From Cyanobium sp. Morenito 9A2 (GTDB taxonomy: Bacteria > Cyanobacteriota > Cyanobacteriia > PCC-6307 > Cyanobiaceae): DNA of 64,000 bases. Position 1 is the first letter of the stretch. Each line of letters starts with the position of its first letter. A program made the position numbers and the translations under genes. This document shows positions 17,899-27,062 of the stretch, piece after piece. The notes under the pieces are model-generated. The model saw only the letters and a program-made list of their open reading frames with translations, searched no databases and was not told the origin of the DNA. Where the stretch lies: the NCBI RefSeq assembly GCF_024345575.1, contig NZ_JAGQBJ010000005.1:124001-188000 (forward strand). The letters are read 5' to 3'.

Positions 17899-19188
17899 TC
17901 AGCTGTGCTCCCGAAGGAAACCGATCGTGCCCTGGAGTTCCTCGGCGAAGCGGTCGATTTCCTCGGGCGTGGTGGTGAATCCCAGGCTGGCCCGGGCCGA
18001 TCCGGCGAGGCCGTAGTGGCGGTGCAGGGGCTGGGTGCAGTGGTGGCCGCTGCGAATGCAGATGCCGGCGGAATCCAGCAGGGCGGCGATGTCGTTGGCG
18101 TGCAGGCCCTCCACCGTGAACGCGGCCAGGGCGGCGCGATCCGGTTGCTGCTCGGGCGTGGGGCCAAGGATCCGCACCCCCTCGATCGCCTGCAACCTGG
18201 CGAACAGCTGGCGCGTCAGCTGCTGCTCCCAGGCATGGATGCGCCCGAGCCCCAGGCCCTGCAGGTAATCGAGGGCCGCTCCCATGCCGATCGCCTCGCC
18301 GATGGCCGGGGTTCCGGCTTCGAACTTGTGGGGCAGACCCGCCCAGGTGCTGGAGCCCAGCTGCACCTCCTCGATCATCTCGCCGCCCCCCAGGAAAGGC
18401 GGCATCGCCTCCAGCAGCGCCTCGCGTCCCCACAGAAAGCCCATGCCCGTGGGCCCGCAGAGCTTGTGGGAGGAGCCCACCAGGAAATCGGCGCCGAGAT
18501 CGGCCACATTCAGTGGCAGGTGGGGGAGGCTCTGGCAGGCATCCACCAGCACCAACGCACCGGCGGCGTGGGCCAGGCGGGTGATCTCGGCGATCGGGTT
18601 GAGGCAGCCCAGGGTGTTGCTCACCTGCACCAGGCTCACCAGCCTCGTGCGCTCTCCCAGCTGGGCCTTGAAGTCGTCGAGATCCAGTTCACCGGTGGGG
18701 GTGAGCCCCACATGACGCAGCACGGCGCCCGTGCGGGCCGCCAGCAGCTGCCAGGGCACCAGGTTGCTGTGGTGCTCCATCACCGACAGCAGAATCTCAT
18801 CGCCGGGGCGGATGTTTGCGTCACCCCAGCTGCGGGCCACCAGGTTGATCGCCTCGGTGGCGTTGCGGGTGAAGACGATCTCGTGGGGGCTGGCGGCACC
18901 GATGAAGGCCGCCGTTTTGGTGCGTGCCGCCTCGAAGGCTTCGGTGGCACGGCCACTCAGTTGGTGGGCGCCGCGGTGCACGTTGGCGTTGTCATGGCCG
19001 TAGTAGTGCTGCAGGGCCTGGAGCACCTGACGGGGCTTCTGGCTGGTGGCGGCGTAATCGAGATAGATCAGCGGCTGCCCCAGGCAGGCCACCTGATCGA
19101 GCAGCGGGAAATCCGGACGCGTCATCAATGCCAGGTTCTCGGCCGGCTCGATCGCGGGGATCAGCGGTGGGAGGGCCAGGCTGGTCAT
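17899..19188 (-). CDS. sufS: Cysteine desulfurase SufS
   Basis: PLP enzyme of 429 aa that takes sulfur from cysteine and passes it to the SufBCD scaffold. Visible are the PLP lysine in GSSHKLCGPTG and the persulfide cysteine in RSGHHCTQPL, typical of class II (SufS/CsdA) desulfurases. It is the last gene of the minus-strand operon ftrC-sufB-sufC-sufD-sufS. Its start ATG overlaps the sufD stop by 4 nt (ATGA type), so translational coupling is likely. No sufE or sufU is adjacent. Confidence 0.96.
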   Translation of the reverse strand: MTSLALPPLIPAIEPAENLALMTRPDFPLLDQVACLGQPLIYLDYAATSQKPRQVLQALQHYYGHDNANVHRGAHQLSGRATEAFEAARTKTAAFIGAASPHEIVFTRNATEAINLVARSWGDANIRPGDEILLSVMEHHSNLVPWQLLAARTGAVLRHVGLTPTGELDLDDFKAQLGERTRLVSLVQVSNTLGCLNPIAEITRLAHAAGALVLVDACQSLPHLPLNVADLGADFLVGSSHKLCGPTGMGFLWGREALLEAMPPFLGGGEMIEEVQLGSSTWAGLPHKFEAGTPAIGEAIGMGAALDYLQGLGLGRIHAWEQQLTRQLFARLQAIEGVRILGPTPEQQPDRAALAAFTVEGLHANDIAALLDSAGICIRSGHHCTQPLHRHYGLAGSARASLGFTTTPEEIDRFAEELQGTIGFLREHS

Positions 19189-20489
19189 GGCCGCCGCTCC
19201 GGAGCGCTCAAAGCAGAGCCCGGCTGCAGCACCCTCGCCAGGGGCTCCCAGACGGCGGCGGCCGCGGGAAGACCCTTGAGCACTTCGGCGCAGAAGCCAC
19301 GCTTGAGCAGGCTGGCGGCGAGCTCGGCGTCGATGCCGCGGCTCTGCAAATAAAAGAGCTCATCGAGCTGCAACCGGCTCACGGTGGCGCCATGGGCGCA
19401 GCGCACGTCGTCGGCGACGATCTCCAACTCGGGCTTGGTGTCGATCCGGGCCAGGTTGGAGAGCAGCAGGTTGCGGCTCAGCTGGGCGGCGTTGGTGCGC
19501 TGGGCCGCCCGGGGCACGCGCACGGCACCATTGAAGATGCTGCGGCCGTGGTCATCGGCGATCGCCTTGTGCAGCTGCTCGAGGTTGCCATCGGGCCCCT
19601 CGAAGCGCACCCAGGCGTGGGTGTCCGCCACCTGATGCTGCTCCGCCAGCTGCAGGCCCGCCAGATGGGTGTGGGCCGCGCCGCTCACCTGACTGATGCG
19701 GGGCTCCAGGCGCGACAGCGCCCAGCCGCGGGAGGCACTGGTGAACTGATAGCGGCTCTGGGGTTCCTGCTCCACGGCCACATGGGCCAGCAGGCTGGCC
19801 GGGGCCTCCCCGAGGGCCAGCAGACCATGATTGACCGCGGCCTTACGGCCCAGGTGCAGCTCAAGAATCAGGCTGGTGAGGCTGGCGGCCGAGCCCAGCA
19901 GCACCTGGGTGAGCTCCAGCTGGGCCTTCTCCTCCACCACCACCAACACGCGCAGGGGGAGCACCGCCTGGTCGTTGCAAGCAGCACTGACGAGTTCCAG
20001 CTGAACGATCTCCCGCCCACTCACGCGGAGGGCCAGGCAATCGCCGGCGCTGGCGTGGTTGAAGGCCACGGGCCAGTGGTGCTCAGCGCCCACAGCCGCC
20101 AGGGTGTGGCCCAGGGCCTGGCTCAGCTCCAACGGCGCCAGGGGGCGCAGACCGGGCGGCAGTTCCACTCCAGCGAGGGGATCACTGCGGCCATCGAGCC
20201 ACAGGCGCGTGACCCCGGGGGCCGCCGGGGGCCAATCGGCGGGCGGCGCCACGGGAGCCGCGTCCCAACGGGGGCTAAGGGCTGTCAAGCCTCCCAGATC
20301 AGTGAACCGCCAATCCTCCTGGTGCCGACGGGGCAGGGGCAGGGCTTCTAGGGCGGCGCGACCGCGACGCTGCACGTCCGCCAGCACACCCACGGCGGGC
20401 GGTAACTCTTGCAGGAGCTTCGCGCTCCAGGCCTCGATCGCCGTGGCGTGATCGGCGGCCCCGGTTGTGGTGTCGCTCGCCAGGACCAT
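19185..20489 (-). CDS. sufD: Fe-S cluster assembly protein SufD
   Basis: SufD of 434 aa, partner of SufB and SufC in the SufBC2D scaffold for Fe-S cluster assembly. The C-terminal core contains [25 protein letters not shown], which parallels the matching region of SufB. The N-terminus is long and Ala/Leu-rich, which is usual for SufD and is its least conserved part. Two nucleotides separate it from sufC and it overlaps sufS by 4 nt. Confidence 0.95.
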   Translation of the reverse strand: MVLASDTTTGAADHATAIEAWSAKLLQELPPAVGVLADVQRRGRAALEALPLPRRHQEDWRFTDLGGLTALSPRWDAAPVAPPADWPPAAPGVTRLWLDGRSDPLAGVELPPGLRPLAPLELSQALGHTLAAVGAEHHWPVAFNHASAGDCLALRVSGREIVQLELVSAACNDQAVLPLRVLVVVEEKAQLELTQVLLGSAASLTSLILELHLGRKAAVNHGLLALGEAPASLLAHVAVEQEPQSRYQFTSASRGWALSRLEPRISQVSGAAHTHLAGLQLAEQHQVADTHAWVRFEGPDGNLEQLHKAIADDHGRSIFNGAVRVPRAAQRTNAAQLSRNLLLSNLARIDTKPELEIVADDVRCAHGATVSRLQLDELFYLQSRGIDAELAASLLKRGFCAEVLKGLPAAAAVWEPLARVLQPGSALSAPERRP

Positions 20490-20491
20490 GG

Positions 20492-21310
20492 TCAGGCCAC
20501 CTCCAGAGGCGTGCGGGCGTTCTCGGAAAGCTCCAGGGCCGCTAGCTCCTCGTCGACCCAGTCGTAGCCGCGCTCCTCGAGTTCCAGGGCCAGCTCCTTG
20601 CCGCCCGTGCGCAGGATGCGGCCCGCCGCCATCACGTGCACATAATCAGGGGTGATCACCTCAAGCAGGCGCTGGTAGTGGGTGATCAGCAGAGTGGCAT
20701 TGTCAGCCGTGGCCAGTTGATTGACCCCGCCAGCGACGATGCGGAGGGCGTCGATGTCGAGGCCGGAATCGGTTTCATCAAGGATCGCCACCAAGGGCTC
20801 CAGCAGCGCCATCTGAAGAATTTCGTTGCGCTTTTTCTCACCCCCGGAGAAGCCTTCGTTCACCGAGCGTTCCAGAAAGGCCGGGTCCATCTGCACCACC
20901 TTGAGGCGCTCGTTCACCAGATCCTCGAAGGCAAAGGTGTCCAGCTCCTCCTGGCCCTTCTGGCCGCGGCGGGCGTTGGTGGCCACCCGCAGAAATTCCA
21001 GGTTGCTCACCCCGGGAATCTCGATCGGGTACTGAAAGCCGAGGAACACCCCCATCCGGGCCCGCTCCTCCGGGGGCAGCGCCAGCAGATCCTCGCCCCG
21101 ATAGCGCACCGAACCGCTGGTCACCCGATAGGAGGGATGGCCCGCCAGCACCTTGGAGAGCGTGCTCTTGCCACTGCCGTTGCGGCCCATCACCGCATGG
21201 ATTTCGCCGGCGCGGATCTCCAGGTTCACGCCCTTGAGGATCGGCTGATCCTCCACGCGGGCGTGGAGATCGGTGATCTGGAGCAGAAGTTCAGCGTCGG
21301 GACGGATCAC
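20492..21310 (-). CDS. sufC: Fe-S assembly ATPase SufC
   Basis: ABC-type soluble ATPase of 272 aa. Walker A is [14 protein letters not shown], the signature is [13 protein letters not shown] and Walker B is [12 protein letters not shown]; the EKKRNEI stretch is diagnostic for SufC. It drives conformational change in the SufBC2D scaffold. It lies 86 nt downstream of sufB and 2 nt before sufD. The start is the first ATG; a somewhat later start is possible because the family core begins at [11 protein letters not shown]. Confidence 0.97.
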   Translation of the reverse strand: MIRPDAELLLQITDLHARVEDQPILKGVNLEIRAGEIHAVMGRNGSGKSTLSKVLAGHPSYRVTSGSVRYRGEDLLALPPEERARMGVFLGFQYPIEIPGVSNLEFLRVATNARRGQKGQEELDTFAFEDLVNERLKVVQMDPAFLERSVNEGFSGGEKKRNEILQMALLEPLVAILDETDSGLDIDALRIVAGGVNQLATADNATLLITHYQRLLEVITPDYVHVMAAGRILRTGGKELALELEERGYDWVDEELAALELSENARTPLEVA

Positions 21311-21396
21311 AGGGCCTGGGGTTGGGGCAGAGCGGAAGGAAGGCAGGCCCTAGGGGGAGCTGCACGGGAGCGGGGATGGAAGGAACGAAGCGGGAC

Positions 21397-22842
21397 TCAA
21401 CCCACCGAACCCTCCAGCTTGAGAGCGAGGAGCTTGTCGGCCTCGGCGGCGAACTCCATCGGCAGCTGGTTGAACACATCGCGGCAGAAGCCGCTGACCA
21501 TCATCGACACCGCCTCCTCGAAGCCAATGCCCCGGCTCTGCAGATAGAAGAGCTGGTCTTCGGAGATCCGGCAGGTGCTGGCCTCGTGCTCGATCGCGGC
21601 GTCGGGCTGCTGGGAGCGGATGTAGGGGTAGGTGTTGGCGGCGGCCTGGTCGCCGATCAGCATCGAATCGCACTGACTGAAGTTGCGACCCCCAACCGCC
21701 TTGGGCCCCATCTGCACCAGACCCCGGTAGCTGTTGGAGGAATGGCCGGCGCTGATGCCCTTGCTCACGATCGTGGAGCGTGTGCGCGGACCCACGTGGA
21801 TCATCTTGGTGCCGGTGTCCGCCTGTTGGCGGTGGTTAGTGAGGGCCACCGAGTAGAACTCGCCCACCGAATCAGCCCCCTGCAGCACGCAGCTGGGGTA
21901 CTTCCAGGTGATCGCCGAGCCGGTCTCCACCTGGGTCCAACTGATATGGCTGCGGTCGCCGCGGCAGTGGCCGCGCTTGGTGACGAAGTTGTAGATGCCA
22001 CCCACACCGTTCTCATCGCCGGCGTACCAGTTCTGCACGGTGGAGTACTTGATCGAGGCGTCATCGAGGGCCACCAACTCCACCACCGCCGCATGCAGCT
22101 GATTGGTGTCGAACATCGGTGCGGTGCAGCCCTCGAGGTAGCTCACCGAGGCGCCTTCTTCAGCCACGATCAAGGTGCGCTCGAACTGGCCGGTGTCGCC
22201 GGAGTTGATGCGGAAGTAGGTGGAGAGTTCCATCGGGCATTCCACCCCCTTGGGGATGAACACGAAGGATCCATCGCTGAACACCGCTGAATTGAGGGCC
22301 GCGAAGTAGTTGTCGTTGCCGGGAACCACCGTGCCCAGATAGCGCTCGATCAGCTCGGGATGCTCCTTCACAGCCTCACTGATCGAGCCGAAGATCACCC
22401 CGTGCTCCGCCAGCTTCTCCTTGTAAGTGGTGGCGATCGAAACGCTGTCGAAGACCGCATCAACGGCCACGTTGGAAAGACGCTTCTGCTCGCTCAAGGG
22501 GATGCCGAGCTTCTCGAAGGTTTCCAACAGCTTCGGATCCACTTCATCGAGGCTGGACTTCTTCGCCTGCTCTTTGGGGGCCGCGTAGTAAATGATGTTC
22601 TGATAGTCGATGGCTGGGAAACCGAGGGTGGCCCAGTCGGGTTCCTCCATGCGCAGCCATTGGCGGTAGGCTCTCAGACGGAAATCGAGTAGGAAGGACG
22701 GCTCCTCCTTCTTCGCTGAAATCCAGCGGACCACGTCCTCGCTCAGTCCCTTGGCGATTTTGTCGGTCTCGATGTCGGTGACGAAGCCATACTTGTACGG
22801 CTGGCTCACCAGATCTCCGAGCGGGGAGGCGGCTGCGGTCAT
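21397..22842 (-). CDS. sufB: Fe-S cluster assembly protein SufB
   Basis: SufB scaffold subunit, 481 aa from the ATG at 22842. The frame is open further upstream, but the protein homology ([10 protein letters not shown] and [18 protein letters not shown]) begins just after this ATG and the usual length is about 480. Conserved blocks include [34 protein letters not shown] and a C-terminal [21 protein letters not shown]. It follows ftrC by 13 nt and is probably controlled by SufR from the palindrome at 23317-23336. Confidence 0.97.
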   Translation of the reverse strand: MTAAASPLGDLVSQPYKYGFVTDIETDKIAKGLSEDVVRWISAKKEEPSFLLDFRLRAYRQWLRMEEPDWATLGFPAIDYQNIIYYAAPKEQAKKSSLDEVDPKLLETFEKLGIPLSEQKRLSNVAVDAVFDSVSIATTYKEKLAEHGVIFGSISEAVKEHPELIERYLGTVVPGNDNYFAALNSAVFSDGSFVFIPKGVECPMELSTYFRINSGDTGQFERTLIVAEEGASVSYLEGCTAPMFDTNQLHAAVVELVALDDASIKYSTVQNWYAGDENGVGGIYNFVTKRGHCRGDRSHISWTQVETGSAITWKYPSCVLQGADSVGEFYSVALTNHRQQADTGTKMIHVGPRTRSTIVSKGISAGHSSNSYRGLVQMGPKAVGGRNFSQCDSMLIGDQAAANTYPYIRSQQPDAAIEHEASTCRISEDQLFYLQSRGIGFEEAVSMMVSGFCRDVFNQLPMEFAAEADKLLALKLEGSVG

Positions 22843-22855
22843 GGCGGTGCGGCGC

Positions 22856-23233
22856 TCAGCCTGCGGTGTGGGAAAGAAGTTCTTCTGTGCTGATGGTCTG
22901 GCTCTCGCCGCGGAAGGGGTTGTCCTCGGTGAGGAAGAGCATGCAGTGACACTCCTTGCGCTCCCGCATCGGCACGCAGGGGCAATTCCAGAAAGCCTGG
23001 GAGACCTCGGCCTGCTTGTCCTCGTAGTGGCGACAGGGGCAGAGGGCACCCCCGAGCTCATCCTTGTGGCGGGCAAGGCCCTCGAGTACCACGGCTGTCA
23101 CGCCGGGATCGCTGCAGAAATAGGTGCCGGTGCGCTTGGCGTAGGTCTCGGCAAACTTGCGGATCACCTCAAGGCTCTCGGAGCCGGCCCCCGCAGGACC
23201 GCTGGATGCCGTAGCTGAGGAGGCGTCTGACAT
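22856..23233 (-). CDS. ftrC: Ferredoxin-thioredoxin reductase catalytic chain
   Basis: Catalytic beta subunit of ferredoxin:thioredoxin reductase, 125 aa, which passes photosynthetic electrons from ferredoxin to thioredoxin through a [4Fe-4S] cluster and a redox disulfide. The characteristic cysteine series is present: [17 protein letters not shown] and CHC. The frame extends upstream to 23314, but the ATG at 23233 gives the normal length. It is the first gene of the suf operon, 13 nt before sufB, so an Fe-S enzyme of light-driven redox control is probably co-regulated with cluster assembly. Confidence 0.95.
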   Translation of the reverse strand: MSDASSATASSGPAGAGSESLEVIRKFAETYAKRTGTYFCSDPGVTAVVLEGLARHKDELGGALCPCRHYEDKQAEVSQAFWNCPCVPMRERKECHCMLFLTEDNPFRGESQTISTEELLSHTAG

Positions 23234-23316
23234 GGTTCGACGGGACGGTGGGCGGCACCACGGCGTGGGGGATGAGGGCTTGGAGAGATCCGGCCGGACA
23301 GGGCCAGCCTCCAATT

Positions 23317-23336
23317 ACGAAACTCTGGGGTTTCGT
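23317..23336. promoter_or_regulatory. Candidate SufR operator (palindrome)
   Basis: A perfect inverted repeat ACGAAAC - 6 nt - GTTTCGT lies between the divergent ftrC-sufBCDS operon and sufR. Its layout (AAAC-N6-GTTT core) resembles the CAAC-N6-GTTG element reported for SufR of Synechocystis, from memory. It sits 83 nt before the ftrC start and 153 nt before the sufR ATG, suitable for repression of one or both directions. Confidence 0.6.
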
Positions 23337-23489
23337 TAGTTGGAGCCTAGGGCACCGCAGCAGGCACCGGAGGTGATGGGGCCATTGTGGCCCTTGCCTG
23401 ACCCTTGCCCGGGCGCTGACCACAGATTCCTGCCGCGCGTGGCAAGGTTGGGGCACGGTCCGCTCGCCGGCGGAACCGTGAACGACCCG

Positions 23490-24146
23490 ATGAGCCCCTC
23501 CACCCAGGCCCCCACCCGCGAGGCGGCACTCACCCTGCTGTTGCACACGGGTGACGCGACGGCGGCCCAGTTGGCCGACCGCCTGGAGGTTTCAGTACAG
23601 GTGATGCGTCGGCACCTGCGCAGCCTCGAAGACGACGGCCTCGTGGAGGCCAGCCCCGCCGCCGAGGGCCCCGGTCGCCCCAGCAACCACTGGCGCCTGA
23701 CACCCCGAGGCCACGACCAGTTCCCCGACGGCAGCGAGCAGTTCGCCCTCGGCCTGCTCAGCTCGATCAACGCCAGCCTGCCCCCCGGCACCGTCCAAGC
23801 CTTGCTGGAGCAGCAGGCCCAGGACAAGGCCCGGCTCTATCACCGGCAGATCGGCGAAGGCAGCCTCCGCACCCGGGTGGAGCGCCTGGTGGAGCTGCGC
23901 CGCCGGGAGGGTTATGTCACCGAATGCCGCCCGGACCCCGAGGGCAGTGGCTGGCTCATGAGCGAATTCCACTGCTCGGTCTCGCGCATCGCCGAGCAGT
24001 TCCCGGTGGTGTGTGCCCAGGAACTGGAGCTGATTCGCCACACCTTCCCCGACTGCTCGGTGGAACGCATGCATTGGCGCCTGGAGGGGGGCCACTCCTG
24101 CGGCTTCCGCCTCCAGATCGAGAACGGCATATCACCCCAGCGGTGA
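23490..24146 (+). CDS. sufR: SufR, Fe-S-sensing repressor of the suf operon
   Basis: Transcriptional repressor of 218 aa with an N-terminal DeoR/ArsR-like winged helix (AAQLADRLEVSVQVMRRHLR) and a C-terminal cluster-binding region. The four cysteines follow exactly CX12CX13CX14C, the SufR signature. The family represses suf genes when it carries a 4Fe-4S cluster and releases them under iron or oxidative stress. It is divergent from ftrC-sufBCDS with a matching palindrome between. Start is the ATG at 23490; a GTG 12 nt earlier is in frame. The next gene starts inside its stop codon. Confidence 0.95.
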   Translation: MSPSTQAPTREAALTLLLHTGDATAAQLADRLEVSVQVMRRHLRSLEDDGLVEASPAAEGPGRPSNHWRLTPRGHDQFPDGSEQFALGLLSSINASLPPGTVQALLEQQAQDKARLYHRQIGEGSLRTRVERLVELRRREGYVTECRPDPEGSGWLMSEFHCSVSRIAEQFPVVCAQELELIRHTFPDCSVERMHWRLEGGHSCGFRLQIENGISPQR

Positions 24147-24526
24147 ATCCCTCCGGCCCCCTCAGTGATCGCGACCTGGGCCTGCTGGAGTCCAGTCTGC
24201 TGCCATCTCTGGAGCGCCATCACCTGCGCCTGCTCGCCCACTGCCTGCGCTGCCTTCAGGAGATCGCCGGGCGGGGCCACGGCCCCATGCCCGTCAGCGT
24301 TGCGATCGAAGCCTGGATGGCCCATGAGCCCCGCTTCCAGAGCGACCCTGGCTTCGCCCCGGTGTTCCTGGAGCAACTGCTCAGCGGCGCCGCCCAACTG
24401 GAGCGTCTGGCCGCCGAGCTGGGCTGTGATCCCCTCACCCTTGAGCTGACCCAGCTGGTGGCCTGGGCCGAGGGGCAGGCCCAGGAGCGCTTGAACGGTG
24501 CGCCGTTGACACGCGATCCGGCTTAA
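24143..24526 (+). CDS. Conserved-looking hypothetical protein coupled to sufR
   Basis: A 127-aa soluble protein, predicted mostly alpha-helical, with no motif I recognise. The start is a GTG that overlaps the sufR stop (GTGA), giving a 4-nt overlap and probable translational coupling. The downstream end overlaps the convergent permease gene by 4 nt. Residues such as RCLQEIAGRGHGPMPVSVAI give it the composition of a real protein. Co-expression with sufR suggests a role linked to Fe-S homeostasis, but that is inference only. Confidence 0.7.
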   Translation: MNPSGPLSDRDLGLLESSLLPSLERHHLRLLAHCLRCLQEIAGRGHGPMPVSVAIEAWMAHEPRFQSDPGFAPVFLEQLLSGAAQLERLAAELGCDPLTLELTQLVAWAEGQAQERLNGAPLTRDPA

Positions 24527-25326
24527 CCCCCCAGGCCCACCACCAAGCCGACACCCGCCAGGGCCAGCAGCGCCGCCGCCCACCCCCGCCGCCCCGGCCT
24601 GTCCCTTTCCAGGGGGGCCAAGGGCAGGGCCATCACCGGCGCTGTGGCCATCAGCACCACAGGCCAGCGCGGCCGCTTCGGCAGGGGACCGCAGCGGGCG
24701 CGCGGCAACCGCCCCAGCAGCGGTAGCAACACCACAACAGCGGCGGCAAGGCGCACGGCAGCGGATTGCAGCGGCCCCACCGTGCCCACCACCAGCACCG
24801 AACGGGCCAGGAGCGCCCCGGCTGTCCCGCAGGCCAGGGCCCCAAGGGCCAGGGGCACCCCCCAGGGGTCGGGGGGCCGCCGCTGGCCGTCAGAGTCGCG
24901 CACGCCACGGGCCACCAGCAGCACCGCCAGGCTGATCAGGCCGATGCCCAGCCACTGGCCGGGCCGGGGCACCTCCGCCAGCGCCAGGACACCCACCAAG
25001 GCCGTGAGAGCCGGTCCGCCGGCATCGAGGGTGAGGGTGCGGCGGGTGCCCAGGCGCCGCAGAGCCGCAAAGAACAGGCTGTCCCCGAGGCCGATTCCCA
25101 CCACTCCGCTCAGGGCCAGGGGCAGAAGGACCGAGGGCGGCACCGCCCCGGGAAGCAGCCCCAACACCGGCCCCAGCAGGGCCAGGGCCAACAGGTTCTT
25201 GAGCAGGTTCAGCTGGGCGGGGCCCAAGGAGGTGGGCAACCGCCGCCAGAGGCTGGTGGAAAGGGTCCAGCAGAGGGCTGCCGCCAAGGCCGCCAGGGCT
25301 CCGAGGGACAAAAGAGGCGCCACCAA
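24523..25326 (-). CDS. DMT/EamA-family permease
   Basis: Integral membrane protein of 267 aa with about ten hydrophobic stretches and the internal two-fold repeat of the drug/metabolite transporter family. GVVGIGLGDSLFFAALRRLG in the first half is typical of EamA domains. Substrates in this family range from amino acids to nucleotide sugars and cannot be predicted here. It is convergent with the sufR-coupled gene (4-nt overlap) and divergent from the bilin lyase gene. Confidence 0.88.
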   Translation of the reverse strand: MVAPLLSLGALAALAAALCWTLSTSLWRRLPTSLGPAQLNLLKNLLALALLGPVLGLLPGAVPPSVLLPLALSGVVGIGLGDSLFFAALRRLGTRRTLTLDAGGPALTALVGVLALAEVPRPGQWLGIGLISLAVLLVARGVRDSDGQRRPPDPWGVPLALGALACGTAGALLARSVLVVGTVGPLQSAAVRLAAAVVVLLPLLGRLPRARCGPLPKRPRWPVVLMATAPVMALPLAPLERDRPGRRGWAAALLALAGVGLVVGLGG

Positions 25327-25366
25327 GGCCGTCGCTTGCGATCATCGCTGTAGCCGCTGCCGCGCC

Positions 25367-25996
25367 GTGAGCCTCTCGATTGCCGATGCCCTGAGTTTTT
25401 TCCAGCTCAGCTGCGGCCGCTGGCGCTCCCAACGCAGCAGCCACCACCTCCTGTACCGCAGCGCTGAGGCGGGCGGCTCCCTGATTGAAGTGGTGGAAGT
25501 GGTCGCCGGCGACCCGCGGCTGTTGGCGATTGCCGAACTGCATGGCCAGGACCCCGCCGGTCTGGTGGGGGGCTGCCAAGTGCGCTGGAGCGGCTCGATG
25601 GCCTGGGACAAGGCGGGCGAAGCCCATGAAGGCGAATCCGTCTTCGGGCTGATCCCCAGCGATGAACGGGGCCGCGTCGGCCTGCTGCTGCGCGACCGGG
25701 GCTACGCCGAGACGGCCCCGGTGGCTGGCCACTTCGCGATGGACGCGCGCGATGGCCTCCTGCTCAGCACCAACTACGAAACGATGAACTCCCTGGAGCG
25801 CTTCAGCTTCGCCGGGCCTGATGTGCGCCTGCGCACCAGCACGGTGGAGGGGCTTTCCAACACCGCTTCCTTCTGCATCGAAACCCGCTGGCAGGGAGCC
25901 GATGGCGCCGAAGCGCCCTCAGCAGCAGCCGTTGGAGCGCCTGAGTCCGGAGCCGCCCCCCCCCCGGCGTCACCCCTTTCAGCCTTCGGCTGGTGA
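25367..25996 (+). CDS. Phycobiliprotein bilin lyase, CpcS/CpeS family
   Basis: Chromophore lyase that attaches phycocyanobilin or phycoerythrobilin to a cysteine of phycobiliproteins. The 209-aa protein has the CpcS family start IADALSFFQLSCGRWRSQRS and the lipocalin-like core with NYETMNSLERFSFAGPDVRLR. The C-terminal 30 residues are rich in Pro and Ala and look like a disordered tail. Start is GTG, because homology begins immediately after it; a longer open frame upstream lies over the divergent permease. It precedes the rod-core linker cpcG by 130 nt, so both serve phycobilisome assembly. Which subtype (CpcS, CpcU or CpeS) cannot be told by eye. Confidence 0.85.
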   Translation: MSLSIADALSFFQLSCGRWRSQRSSHHLLYRSAEAGGSLIEVVEVVAGDPRLLAIAELHGQDPAGLVGGCQVRWSGSMAWDKAGEAHEGESVFGLIPSDERGRVGLLLRDRGYAETAPVAGHFAMDARDGLLLSTNYETMNSLERFSFAGPDVRLRTSTVEGLSNTASFCIETRWQGADGAEAPSAAAVGAPESGAAPPPASPLSAFGW

Positions 25997-26126
25997 GTCC
26001 CCCGCGGGGGGTGGGCCGGCCACGCAGCAGGGTGCAAACGTTACGGATCGTGAGTCCTGCCTGGCCAGCGAGAAGAGGCCCAGAGGCGCACTTCTACGAT
26101 CACAGGCGTCGGATGCCGATAGACGC

Positions 26127-26888
26127 GTGGCGCTCCCCCTACTCAAGTACGCACCCACGACCCAGAACTCCCGGGTCAAGGCGTTTCGGGTGGGTTCCGA
26201 CGAAGATCCCAAGGCCGTTGCGCTGGACAAGGTCCTGAGCCGCGACGATCAGAACTTTGTGATCGAATCGGCTTACCGCCAGCTCTTCTTCCACGCCTTC
26301 AAGGTCGACCGGGACCACACCCTCGAATGCCAACTGCGCGACGGTCAGATCACCGTGCGCGACTTCATCCGCTCCCTGGCCCTCTCGGACACCTTCGTTC
26401 GCAGCTTTTACAACCTCAATAACAACTACCGCCTGTCCCGCCACTTGGTGGAGAAACTGCTCGGTCGTCCGGTCTACAGCCAGGCCGAGGAAATCGCCTG
26501 GTCGGCCGTGATCATGACCAAGGGCCTCAAGGGTGCCGTGGACGCGATCCTCGACAGCGACGAGTACCTCGAGAACTTCGGCTACGACACGGTTCCCTAC
26601 CACCGGAACCGGGTGGTGGGCTCCCGGGCGCTGGGTGAAACCCCCTTCAACATCACCACGCCCCGCTACGACGCCTACTACCGCGGCATCTTCGGTTTCC
26701 CGCAGATCGTCTACACCGGCGCAGGCAAAGCCTTCCCGGTTCGCGCCACCCAGCGCCGTGGCGGCAACCCCGAGGATTACCTCCCCTGGGTGCGCTCCCT
26801 GCCGGCCCTGCGCAACGCCGGCAATGCCGCCAGCAGCGCCAGCATCGACTACCTCTCCAAGGTTCCTTACCGCAGCATCGGTCGCTGA
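26127..26888 (+). CDS. cpcG: Phycobilisome rod-core linker CpcG
   Basis: Linker of 253 aa that ties phycocyanin rods to the allophycocyanin core on the thylakoid surface. It begins with LPLLKYAPTTQNSRV, the diagnostic CpcG start, and carries one phycobilisome linker domain (about residues 20-190) with FVIESAYRQLFFHAFKVDRD, SALSDTFVRSFYNLN-like and NRVVGSRALGETPFN blocks. The start codon is GTG; the frame is open upstream into the lyase gene, but that sequence has no linker homology. A strong hairpin terminator follows 36 nt after the stop. Confidence 0.95.
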   Translation: MALPLLKYAPTTQNSRVKAFRVGSDEDPKAVALDKVLSRDDQNFVIESAYRQLFFHAFKVDRDHTLECQLRDGQITVRDFIRSLALSDTFVRSFYNLNNNYRLSRHLVEKLLGRPVYSQAEEIAWSAVIMTKGLKGAVDAILDSDEYLENFGYDTVPYHRNRVVGSRALGETPFNITTPRYDAYYRGIFGFPQIVYTGAGKAFPVRATQRRGGNPEDYLPWVRSLPALRNAGNAASSASIDYLSKVPYRSIGR

Positions 26889-26924
26889 TTTCAGCGCTTT
26901 TGCCAGCCCGGCAAGGCCATCAAC

Positions 26925-26952
26925 AACGGCGGGAGATCCCCGCCGTTTTTTT
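26925..26952 (+). terminator. Rho-independent terminator of cpcG
   Basis: A 9-bp perfect stem (AACGGCGGG / CCCGCCGTT) with a 5-nt loop followed by seven T residues, just after cpcG. Confidence 0.9.
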
Positions 26953-27062
26953 CATGGTTGGTGGCAACCGGAGCCGTCAGAAGATGCTGACCCTTGCCCT
27001 GGGACGGGGCCCTGGGCGGAAAAAGTCATGCAAACTGATCCCAAACGAAATCAGGAAACGCT

